DNA of 7,119 bases from Spirochaetaceae bacterium (GTDB lineage Bacteria > Spirochaetota > Spirochaetia > Treponematales > Breznakiellaceae), in NCBI GenBank assembly GCA_031267955.1, contig JAIRYB010000176.1, positions 1-7,119 of the forward strand, in the 5' to 3' direction. A program made the position numbers and the translations under genes. Shown one piece after another: positions 1-5,914 of the stretch (position 1 is its first letter; every line of letters begins with the position of its first letter). Under the pieces are notes generated by a model. It was not told the origin of the DNA. It did not search any database and was given only the letters and a program-made list of their open reading frames with translations.

Positions 1-195
1 GCTGTGTGCGCCCAGGGTTTTTTCGTAGGCCGCGCGCCAGGCGTCGTACGCGCCGATAAGGGCGCTAAGCCTTTCCGGCGGGATGTGGGTCCATATTCCC
101 GCGCCGGTCTTGCCAACCACGTAGTTCTTGAGATTTTCGAACCAATGGTCGAAATCCGCGTCCCGTGAAGGGATATAATCCTGTTTTTGTGCCAT
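1..195 (-). CDS. Small hypothetical protein, 3' end beyond the window
   Basis: The reading frame starts at an ATG on the minus strand (193-195) and stays open for 65 codons to the window edge, so the C-terminus is missing. It begins MAQKQDYIPSRDADFDHWF and continues with a Trp/Tyr-rich, soluble-looking sequence (WFENLKNYV, IWTHIPPERL, YDAWRAAYEKTLG). There is no signal peptide or membrane segment. The start is well supported: AAGGAGG lies 5 bases upstream. The pattern of an IP..DA.F..WF.N...Y opening followed by a W..AY segment resembles conserved hypothetical proteins I have seen in treponemes and other bacteria, but I cannot attach a function. It is divergent from the methyltransferase gene at 894, with a 698-base gap that contains a repeat array and a G tract. 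Confidence 0.8.
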   Translation of the reverse strand, partial: MAQKQDYIPSRDADFDHWFENLKNYVVGKTGAGIWTHIPPERLSALIGAYDAWRAAYEKTLGAHS

Positions 196-200
196 AACGG

Positions 201-207
201 CCTCCTT
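201..207 (-). promoter_or_regulatory. Strong ribosome binding site of the small hypothetical gene
   Basis: AAGGAGG on the minus strand, 5 bases from the ATG. It is a near-ideal Shine-Dalgarno match and fixes the start of the partial gene. It contrasts with the plus-strand genes at 894, 2083 and 6095, which have no convincing Shine-Dalgarno. Confidence 0.85.
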
Positions 208-269
208 GTAAATAGTGAATAATGAGCAGGGGGCGGCTGCCGGGCTGTGGTACATTGCGGTTTGCGTGA

Positions 270-437
270 GTTCGTAAGCCGCTCCCAGGGGTTCATGGGC
301 CATTTTCAGGAGTTCGCAAGCTGTTCCCGGGGATTCGCGGGATGCTGCCGGGGGTTCGTGAATCATTTTCAGGAGTTTGTAAGCCGTTCCCGGGAGTTTG
401 CGGGCCGTTTTCAGGAGTTCGCGGGCCGCTCCCGGGA
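270..437. repeat. Tandem array of eight 21-bp repeats
   Basis: Eight consecutive units begin at 270, 291, 312, 333, 354, 375, 396 and 417, with no insertion or deletion between them. Most units start GTTCG or GTTTG, run through a variable 6-7 base segment (for example TAAGCCG, CGGGCCG or TGAATCA) and end in one of two forms: CCCGGGA/CCCGGGG-like or TTTTCAGGA. Because 21 is divisible by 3, frames stay open through the array. One plus frame would give heptads such as FAGRFQE and FVSRSRE, and the minus strand would give TPENGPQ-like heptads. None of these frames has a ribosome binding site, so I treat the array as noncoding. A degenerate further unit may precede it (249-269). Twenty-one base pairs is two turns of B-DNA, so each unit presents the same face. 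Confidence 0.9.
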
Positions 438-794
438 GTGGTAAAAAGCATCTTCGGCGGCGGTATGGCGCGGAAGGGGCCGGCAAAAGACGAGGAAGGA
501 CGGAAAGGGCGGGGGCGGATCGCCCGCTGTATCCGGCCGGAGGGAAACGGCAAATTACCGGTAAATCCCGGAACGGGCCGGAACGGTCTGAGCCGGGGGC
601 ATTGATATTTCGGGGAAAACTACTTAACGCCTGTTGTCGATGGGGGGGGGGGGGGGGGGGGGGGTTAAAGACAGAAAAATGGAGAGAAGGACAGCGCGCC
701 GAAAACTAGGGGCAGTGGTTCATTTCCGGCAAAGTCCCGGTACGGGAACATAGGCCTCTCCTTTCGTTAAATCAGAACTATAGTTTACATGGGT
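438..794. other. Gene-free, G-rich intergenic stretch
   Basis: No supportable gene lies here. From about 440 to 610 the plus strand is strongly purine- and G-biased, with several GGG/GGGG runs. It could form G-quadruplex or R-loop structures when transcribed, but that is inference. From 611 the composition becomes AT-richer up to the G homopolymer at 642-664. A short imperfect palindrome, TCCCG-GTA-CGGGA, lies at 735-747. Frames that are open across this stretch begin at TTG or other weak codons without ribosome binding sites and have low-complexity translations, so I do not call them. Confidence 0.6.
642..664 (+). repeat. Homopolymeric tract of 23 G
   Basis: An uninterrupted run of 23 G residues, preceded by GTCGAT and followed by TTAAAGAC. 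It lies about 230 bases upstream of the methyltransferase start and about 450 bases upstream of the divergent small gene. In spirochaetes and other bacteria, G tracts of this kind are hypermutable by slipped-strand mispairing and can vary promoter spacing. Here no good promoter directly flanks the tract, so a role in phase variation is only a possibility. The exact count in any assembly of such a tract is uncertain. Confidence 0.95.
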
Positions 795-824
795 TTGCGT
801 TTTTCCGCAAGAGAACATTATACG
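795..824 (+). promoter_or_regulatory. Weak candidate promoter with a palindrome over the -35
   Basis: A possible -35 TTGCGT (795-800) and -10 TATACG (819-824) are separated by 18 bases. The palindrome TTGCG-N6-CGCAA (795-810) covers the -35 and part of the spacer, as an operator would. A transcript from here would start near 831 and carry a leader of about 60 bases before the ATG at 894. Only three of six -35 bases match consensus, so this is secondary to the promoter at 858-885. Confidence 0.3.
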
Positions 825-857
825 ATTTATCCTGTTCCGGCTGTGAACGCGGGCAAT

Positions 858-885
858 ATGACAAAATCCTGAAATATGTTATAAT
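858..885 (+). promoter_or_regulatory. sigma70-type promoter of the RNA methyltransferase-TetR unit
   Basis: -35 ATGACA (858-863) and a perfect -10 TATAAT (880-885) are separated by 16 bases. The predicted transcription start, 6 to 8 bases after the -10, falls at about 891-894. This is on or within three bases of the A of the ATG at 894, so the mRNA would be leaderless or nearly so. No Shine-Dalgarno precedes that ATG, which agrees. Confidence 0.7.
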
Positions 886-893
886 GGCCGCTT

Positions 894-2078
894 ATGGAAA
901 CTTATGTGGCCCTTTGCGGGGTCGGGGTGGAACGGGTTACGGCCAATGAACTGCGGAAACTTGGGCTTTCGGTGGAAGATACCGGTTTTGGCCGGGTACG
1001 GTTCAAGGCGGATACCCGGGGCTGCTACCGCGCCCTGATGGGCCTGCGCACGGCGGACCGCGTTCTGTGGGAAGCCGCCCGCTTTCCTGCCGCGGATTTC
1101 GACGCGCTTTTTGGGGGAATCAGGGACGCCCCCTGGGAGCGTTTTATTCCCAGGGGCATGGGCCTTAAGGTCGACAAAGTCCGTTCCAACCGTTCCCAGT
1201 TGAGGGGGATTACCAGCATCCAGGGCATGGCCCACAAGGCGGCGGCCGAACGGCTCTGCGGGAAGTACCGCGTTTCCCGCCTGCCCGAACAGGGCCCTGC
1301 GGCGGAAATTCGGGTTTATCTTGAAAAGGACGAAGCCCAGGCCCTTCTGGATCTGTCCGGGGAGCCGCTTTTCAAACGGGGCTACCGGACCGAAGGGGGT
1401 ATCGCCCCGCTGCGGGAAACCACTGCGGCCTCCCTGCTTTTCCTCGCGAACTGGCGGCGGAAATTCCCGCTCTGCGATCCCCTGTGCGGAAGCGGCACCA
1501 TCGTGATCGAGGCCGCGCTGTACGCCTGGGACGCCGCGCCGGGGATGGGCCGGAATTTCGCGTTTGAGGGGATGCTGGGCGCCGACCGGCAAATCGAGCG
1601 GGAAGTGCGGGAAAAATTTCTCGCAAAAACGGATTTTACCCGCACGATCCGTATTTTCGGCAGCGACGCCGATCCCAAAGCGATAGCGGGCGCGCGCTCA
1701 AACCTGCTCCGGGCGTACAGGCTGGCCCGGGGCGAAAGGCCGCGTTCCGGGCCGGAATCTTCCGGGGCAGGGGAAAAGCCGGCCCTGCCTGTTTTTGAAA
1801 CGGCCAAAATGGACGATCTGAAAGCCCCCTTTGACGGGGAGGGCTTTATCATTACCAACCCGCCATACGGGGTAAGGCTTGGGGAACCCGAAGAGGCGGA
1901 GGCGGTTTACCGTGACATGGCCGTGCTGTGCCGGATATTCCCCGGCTGGAAACTGGCCTGTATCACGGACCACGCGGGGTTCGAGTCGCTTTTCGGCAGA
2001 AAAGCTGTTTCCTGCCGGGAAATGACCAACGGGGCGATCCGTTCATATTTTTATCAATACGAAACACTGCGGGGCTAA
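894..2078 (+). CDS. THUMP-domain class I SAM-dependent RNA methyltransferase (RlmL N-domain/YpsC-like)
   Basis: A 394-residue protein of the COG0116/UPF0020 family, predicted to make N2-methylguanosine in 23S rRNA as the RlmL half of E. coli RlmKL does; the exact target is not visible. Residues 1-40 (VALCGVGVERVTANEL, GRVRF) give the family's N-terminal ferredoxin-like part. A THUMP domain covers about 50-155. The linker KRGYR (161-165) and APLRETTAASLL (171-182) are typical. The Rossmann methylase has DPLCGSGT (195-202, SAM motif I), the GSDADP acidic loop (256-261) and NPPYGVRLG (322-330, the N-acceptor motif that causes such proteins to be misnamed DNA methylases). Length is normal for stand-alone members (about 370-390). 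Residues 277-299 are an extra Pro/Gly/Arg/Ser-rich insertion between methylase strands. The start is supported by family alignment, although there is no Shine-Dalgarno. GC is high (75% in 1021-1080). The TetR gene follows 4 bases after the stop. Confidence 0.93.
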   Translation: METYVALCGVGVERVTANELRKLGLSVEDTGFGRVRFKADTRGCYRALMGLRTADRVLWEAARFPAADFDALFGGIRDAPWERFIPRGMGLKVDKVRSNRSQLRGITSIQGMAHKAAAERLCGKYRVSRLPEQGPAAEIRVYLEKDEAQALLDLSGEPLFKRGYRTEGGIAPLRETTAASLLFLANWRRKFPLCDPLCGSGTIVIEAALYAWDAAPGMGRNFAFEGMLGADRQIEREVREKFLAKTDFTRTIRIFGSDADPKAIAGARSNLLRAYRLARGERPRSGPESSGAGEKPALPVFETAKMDDLKAPFDGEGFIITNPPYGVRLGEPEEAEAVYRDMAVLCRIFPGWKLACITDHAGFESLFGRKAVSCREMTNGAIRSYFYQYETLRG

Positions 2079-2082
2079 AAAT

Positions 2083-2682
2083 ATGTCTATTACGGTAGAA
2101 CACGATAAAAGGCGCTGCGAAATTCTTGAGAAAGCCCTTGATGTTTTTATGGATGAGGGGTTTGAGGATACGACTATTCAGAAAATCGCCGACCGCTGCG
2201 GAATCACCAGAACCACCTTGTACATTTATTTTAAAAACAAAAAAGAAATATTCAACTTTTCGATCAAACAGCTTATGGCCGAGGTGGAAAGAAACATCCA
2301 GGAAGCCCGCAAAGCCGCCGCGCTTAATTTTATGGAAAAAATCATCCGGGTGCTTAATGTTATTATTGATAAACTTGAAGGAAACCGCCGGCTGCTCATT
2401 GTTGTTCTGGATTATCTGCTCTACCTTTCCAAAAACGATTCCGGCCCGTATCAGCAGGTACGCAAAAGAACCCTGCGCCTCAGGCATATCCTGGCCAATA
2501 TGGTGATCGACGGGGTAAAAGCCGGGGAATTTGCCGCCGTAAATATCCGGGCCGCGGACGACCTTCTGTACGGCCTCCTGGAATCGGCGATTTTCCGGCT
2601 GGCGGTACTCAGGCGGGACACGGTATCGGAGTTAAAGGAATCGCTGGAGCTTGCGGTCCGGCGGTTTTGCAAAACGCCCTGA
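2083..2682 (+). CDS. TetR/AcrR-family transcriptional regulator
   Basis: A 199-residue protein of normal TetR length. The N-terminal helix-turn-helix is clear: KRRCEILEKALDVFMDEGF (9-27) followed by TTIQKIADRCGITRTTLYIYF (30-50) and KNKKEIF (51-57), the classic TetR signature. The all-helical remainder (60-195) is the ligand-binding and dimer domain and gives no hint of the ligand. The ATG lies 4 bases after the methyltransferase stop. Only a weak GGGG is present upstream (2071-2074), so translation is probably coupled to the upstream gene. It is convergent with the deacylase gene, stops separated by 11 bases, and is a candidate repressor of that operon and of its own unit. It is AT-richer than its neighbours (2221-2280 is 25% GC), which suggests a different history or relaxed codon use. 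Confidence 0.93.
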   Translation: MSITVEHDKRRCEILEKALDVFMDEGFEDTTIQKIADRCGITRTTLYIYFKNKKEIFNFSIKQLMAEVERNIQEARKAAALNFMEKIIRVLNVIIDKLEGNRRLLIVVLDYLLYLSKNDSGPYQQVRKRTLRLRHILANMVIDGVKAGEFAAVNIRAADDLLYGLLESAIFRLAVLRRDTVSELKESLELAVRRFCKTP

Positions 2683-2688
2683 CAGCCC

Positions 2689-2706
2689 GCCGGTTACGCT
2701 ACCGGC
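2689..2706. terminator. Hairpin at the convergent gene ends, possible weak terminator
   Basis: GCCGGT (2689-2694) and ACCGGC (2701-2706) form a perfect 6-bp stem with a 6-base loop, lying between and over the ends of the convergent TetR and deacylase genes. It is symmetric and could act on both strands. No T run follows on either strand, so it is not a standard intrinsic terminator. It overlaps the deacylase stop codon. Confidence 0.3.
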
Positions 2707-4280
2707 AAGGCGCGGCCTGGGGATTTTCCCAGATATACCCCGTCCCGGACCGCGAATTCGCCGTTGATGATCACATGGGATAACCCGGCGGGAGGGCTTT
2801 CGCCCCCGGTTTCGGCAATGGCGTCCCGGTCAAAGAGTACAAGGTCGGCGTAATACCCCGGCGCTATGCGGCCCCGGTCTTTAAGGCCGAAACGCCCGGC
2901 AGCCTGGCCGGTCATCTTGCGGATCATCCTGCCCAGGGCCTCCGCCTTTCCTTCGCGGCTGAGGCGGAGGAATTTGGGGAAGGCCCCAAAGGCGGCGGGG
3001 TTCTGCATGCCTTCATCGGTTATCCACGCATCGGTCATGTAGGCGGTTCTGGGGTGCCGGCTTAACAGGTCGATGATACGGTCATTCATGTAGCTATACA
3101 TGATTACCGTGGTCTCCGCCCCTGTTTCATCTATTATCCCGATATAGGTATCGAATTCGCCGGTCCTTTTTGCCCGGGCGATTTCGCTGATCCGCCTGCC
3201 TGTATATTCGGGGCGGGCGGCTCCGGCATAACTTATCTGAATATCGTTGAAGCCAAAACCCAGGAGTTTTCTTGTGGCGAAGATCTCCGCCCGCAGGCGC
3301 AGCCGCACCGGGAATTCTTGCTTTTTCTTCGGAGGGAGTCCCCGGTACCAGGCGGGCAGGGCGACGGTGATGGTGCTGGCCCCGAAATCAAAGGGATATA
3401 TGTCAAAGCTCAGATCCAGGCCCCGCTTATTGGCCCCGTCGATGAGGGAAACAGTTTCGTCCAGGGTATTCCAGGTATTTCTGCCCACAAAGATGACATG
3501 AGACAGGTGGGTTTTGGCGCCGGATTTTTCGGCGATCTCCAGTACCTCGTCCAGGGCGCGGAGGTTGTGGGCCCTGCCGAAAAGTTCCGGGTAAGAAGTG
3601 GAAAACCGGGAAAGTGCCCGGGCGTGGAAGGTGATGGGTTTGTTATGCCGTGCGGCCAGTTTTGCCAGACGCAGCAATTCCTCCGGACTGCCGTACATAC
3701 CCGGATCGTACATCAGGCCGAAGGAGATCCCGGCGGCCCCGGCTTCCAGTTCCCCCTCGATAGAACGTTCCATGGTGTCCAATTCCGCCGGGGTTAACGC
3801 GCCGGGGCCCAGGCCCCGCAGGGAGGTACGGATAGTGCCGTGGCCGCAGAGGCAGGCCATATTCACCGGTGAATACCTGTCTATTGCCGCCGTCCAGCCC
3901 GCAAAAGCCGAAACCTGTTGGTAGTCCGGGTTCGGCGCGAAAAAGGCGAAAAGATCCTTGCCGTGGGGGGTGGCGGGATCGATGCCTACGGTGGAGAATC
4001 CGCAGTTGCCCGCCACCTGGGTGGTGATCCCCTGTTCCACAAAGGGCCTGAGGTATTTTTGCGCGTTTGGCAGGACCCCGTAAAAATCATTGTGGGAATG
4101 GGTGTCGATAAAACCGGGACTCAGGGTAAGGCCTGCCGCGTCCAGGGTTTCCCCGGTATAACCGGCGGGTTCCCGGTCAAGGACCGCGCTGATCCGGTCA
4201 CCCTCTACCAGGACATGGCCGGTTTTGGCATTTTCGTCCGCGCCGTCAAAGAATTCCGCGTTTTTAATTAACAGGCCCAT
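2694..4280 (-). CDS. N-acyl-D-amino-acid deacylase (D-aminoacylase family amidohydrolase)
   Basis: A 528-residue amidohydrolase of the COG3653 D-aminoacylase family (usual length about 480-530), which hydrolyses N-acyl-D-amino acids to D-amino acid and carboxylate in the cytoplasm. An N-terminal beta-sandwich piece (1-55) leads to the TIM barrel. Metal-site residues are all present by comparison with the family: H61 and H63 in GFIDTHSHND, C93 in TTQVAGNCGFS, H219 in ITFHAR, H261 in THLSHV and D417 in YMTDAW. Other hallmarks are GISFGLMYDPGMY (184-196) and the C-terminal GRIAPGYYADLVLFD (470-484), which returns to the beta-sandwich. There is no signal peptide. GGAGG lies 6 bases before the ATG and supports the start. 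The gene begins inside the end of the upstream esterase (17-base overlap). Substrate preference (D-Glu, D-Asp or neutral) cannot be read from the sequence. Some family members are instead dihydroorotase- or prolidase-like. Confidence 0.92.
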   Translation of the reverse strand: MGLLIKNAEFFDGADENAKTGHVLVEGDRISAVLDREPAGYTGETLDAAGLTLSPGFIDTHSHNDFYGVLPNAQKYLRPFVEQGITTQVAGNCGFSTVGIDPATPHGKDLFAFFAPNPDYQQVSAFAGWTAAIDRYSPVNMACLCGHGTIRTSLRGLGPGALTPAELDTMERSIEGELEAGAAGISFGLMYDPGMYGSPEELLRLAKLAARHNKPITFHARALSRFSTSYPELFGRAHNLRALDEVLEIAEKSGAKTHLSHVIFVGRNTWNTLDETVSLIDGANKRGLDLSFDIYPFDFGASTITVALPAWYRGLPPKKKQEFPVRLRLRAEIFATRKLLGFGFNDIQISYAGAARPEYTGRRISEIARAKRTGEFDTYIGIIDETGAETTVIMYSYMNDRIIDLLSRHPRTAYMTDAWITDEGMQNPAAFGAFPKFLRLSREGKAEALGRMIRKMTGQAAGRFGLKDRGRIAPGYYADLVLFDRDAIAETGGESPPAGLSHVIINGEFAVRDGVYLGKSPGRALPVA

Positions 4281-5880
4281 GGTTTTCCTCCACTATTTTA
4301 TCTCCCCGCCGCCATAGGGAATCCGGCCCCAGGGTCAGGCAAAAGGGCAGGGCGGGGAAACCCGCGTTGTTATAAAGATTCACCTTTGTGTAGGGTTCGG
4401 CGGCGTAACGTACCTCGTCCACCGGCGGGCCGCGGGTTACGCCGGGTTTGATAACCAGGCTGTCCCCTTCGGTATGGGCCGTAAAACGCCTTATTTCCGC
4501 GCCCCGGGCAAAGAGACGGAGCCCCCTCAGCCGGGAACCCCGGATAAAAAGCCCGCCGGCTGAATTGTCAAAGCGGAGCGTGAGGGAGCCGTCGGCGGCG
4601 CGGTCCAGCCCCCTTATCCGGGGGGAACTCCAGGGTACGTCAAAACCATAGACCTGCGCCAAGGCCGCCGCCGCAAACCGTTCCCCGACAGGGCCCTTGT
4701 TTCCCGGATGTATGTTGTACCGTTCCCCCAGGTCCATGGTACAAACCATCCATGCCAAGGGAATGGTGTCCGCCGCCAGTTCCTGCCGGCGGCGCAGTTC
4801 GGGGAAGCTGTCCCCCCGCTGAAAGTGATCCCGCCCAAAGGCGCTCAGCTGGGCAAAGATGAAGGGAAGCTCGTCTTTCCAGGCCCGCCGCCAGCTCCGG
4901 ACAGCCAGGGCGAAAAGCCGCTCGTAATATTCCGGACGGACATCGTCCCCTTCGCCCTGGTACCAGATGACCCCCCGGCAGGTATAAGCGGCGATAGCCG
5001 ATACCATAGTTGAGTAAAGCCCGCAGGGACGCCAGGGGTCCCGGGGGCCTTCAAGCTGGAGTTCAAAAAAGGCAGGATCTATTTTTTTCAGGATGTCCCC
5101 TGCCCAAATGGGTATCCTGCCCCGCATATAGGCATCGAAGGCAAAACGCATGAAGGGGGACCAGCCTTCCGCCTGCGCTTTCTCAAAGGCCCTTTCATAG
5201 GCCCCGTTGTCCTGGTCCTTGATCCGGCCGTAGTATTCGGTCCAAAAACGGGCCAGTTCCCCGTCGGCCCGCAAATCGTCCTCTCCGATCCAGGCAAAGG
5301 CGGGGCTGCCGCTCCAGTTACAGCTGATGATCCCCACCGGAACACCGGGTCCCAGTTTTTCCCGCAGCCGGGCCGCGAAGTAGTAGGCCGCCGCCGAAAA
5401 CAGCGGGGCGTTTTTCCGGGAAAAATAAAGCCAGATTCCCTGGGCGGCAAAATCCCCCCCGGTAAAGGGATCCCCCTTTTGCTGGCCGTCCCAGCTTCGT
5501 TTGGGAACCTCGAAATACCGGAGCAGCGGGTCAGGAGGGCGGCGGAAAACATCCCGGCGCCGGCGGTCGTAATCCAGGGAGAATTCCATGTTGGACTGGC
5601 CGCCGGCTATCCAGACCTCTCCCACAGCTATCCCCTGAAAAGAACAGGCCGGTTCGTCGTCGCAGAAAATAACCAGAGTGCCGCCGGAAGAAGCTTCCAT
5701 CGGCGGAAAACATAGTTCCCAGGCGCCGTTTTCCCCCGCAGGGCAGGAAGCCTCTTTCCCGTTCAGGACAGCCCTTATAAAGCTCCGCGCCGGCCCGGTC
5801 CCCCGCACCCGGATAGGTTTTTGGCGCTGGAGGATCATGTGATTCTGAAAAACAGCCGGCAGGGCCAGGGTATCTTTCAT
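4264..5880 (-). CDS. Sialate O-acetylesterase-family (SGNH-type) carbohydrate esterase
   Basis: A 538-residue protein of the sialate O-acetylesterase/SASA family, which removes acetyl esters from sugars such as sialic acid, xylan or other glycans. The opening LALPAVFQNHMILQRQKPI is the family's N-terminal beta domain, and it starts with almost no leader, so no signal peptide is present and the enzyme is probably cytoplasmic. The esterase core has GGQSNM (93-98; Ser96 nucleophile), NWSGSPAFAWI (188-198, oxyanion region), GVIWYQGEGD (303-312) and NIHPGNKGPVGERF (389-402; His391 general base). The residue two before that His is Asn, where Asp is common. I chose the ATG at 5880 because GGAAGG lies 5 bases upstream; an in-frame TTG at 5895 would add five residues but would overlap that site. 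The 3' end overlaps the deacylase start by 17 bases, giving a coupled operon. Confidence 0.88.
   Translation of the reverse strand: MKDTLALPAVFQNHMILQRQKPIRVRGTGPARSFIRAVLNGKEASCPAGENGAWELCFPPMEASSGGTLVIFCDDEPACSFQGIAVGEVWIAGGQSNMEFSLDYDRRRRDVFRRPPDPLLRYFEVPKRSWDGQQKGDPFTGGDFAAQGIWLYFSRKNAPLFSAAAYYFAARLREKLGPGVPVGIISCNWSGSPAFAWIGEDDLRADGELARFWTEYYGRIKDQDNGAYERAFEKAQAEGWSPFMRFAFDAYMRGRIPIWAGDILKKIDPAFFELQLEGPRDPWRPCGLYSTMVSAIAAYTCRGVIWYQGEGDDVRPEYYERLFALAVRSWRRAWKDELPFIFAQLSAFGRDHFQRGDSFPELRRRQELAADTIPLAWMVCTMDLGERYNIHPGNKGPVGERFAAAALAQVYGFDVPWSSPRIRGLDRAADGSLTLRFDNSAGGLFIRGSRLRGLRLFARGAEIRRFTAHTEGDSLVIKPGVTRGPPVDEVRYAAEPYTKVNLYNNAGFPALPFCLTLGPDSLWRRGDKIVEENHGPVN
4287..4291 (-). promoter_or_regulatory. 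Ribosome binding site of the deacylase, inside the esterase gene
   Basis: GGAGG on the minus strand, 6 bases before the deacylase ATG and within the last codons of the esterase. Together with the 17-base overlap it points to translational coupling with a fixed product ratio. Confidence 0.8.
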
Positions 5881-5885
5881 GGCGG

Positions 5886-5891
5886 CCTTCC
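5886..5891 (-). promoter_or_regulatory. Ribosome binding site that fixes the esterase start
   Basis: GGAAGG on the minus strand, 5 bases before the ATG at 5878-5880. The alternative TTG at 5893-5895 lies just upstream of this element and has no Shine-Dalgarno of its own, so the ATG is preferred. Confidence 0.7.
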
Positions 5892-5914
5892 ACAAATAAA
5901 TTCAGTCTTCCTAA

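Noticed and set aside
270..437. CRISPR array
   Set aside because: Units are contiguous 21-mers without unique spacers of constant length, and no cas genes are present.
247..444. Plus-strand frame encoding FAGRFQE-like heptads over the repeat array
   Set aside because: It has no ribosome binding site and no promoter, and the frame is open simply because 21-bp units are a multiple of three and contain no stop. Variation among units is largely amino-acid changing, unlike a conserved protein.
293..553. Minus-strand frame encoding TPENGPQ-like heptads
   Set aside because: Its start is a TTG without a Shine-Dalgarno, and the N-terminal half is Pro/Arg-rich low complexity from GC-rich noncoding DNA. 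The Thr-Pro positions are conserved only because the repeat bases are.
398..709. Plus-strand frame running through the G tract as poly-Gly
   Set aside because: Weak TTG start, no ribosome binding site, no recognisable domain, and it would shift frame with any change in tract length. Not supported as a phase-variable protein.
879..1592. Long minus-strand frame opposite the RNA methyltransferase
   Set aside because: Shadow of a GC-rich gene with clear family motifs on the plus strand; the translation is Pro/Gly/Arg-rich with no domain.
894..2078. Adenine-specific DNA methylase annotation
   Set aside because: NPPY suggests it, but the THUMP domain and the UPF0020 pattern show an RNA methyltransferase.
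1963..2487. Minus-strand frame opposite the TetR gene
   Set aside because: The plus strand carries an unmistakable TetR helix-turn-helix, and the minus frame crosses the boundary between two plus-strand genes.
3318..3797. Plus-strand frame inside the deacylase
   Set aside because: Antisense to conserved metal-ligand motifs of the deacylase; no ribosome binding site and no domain.
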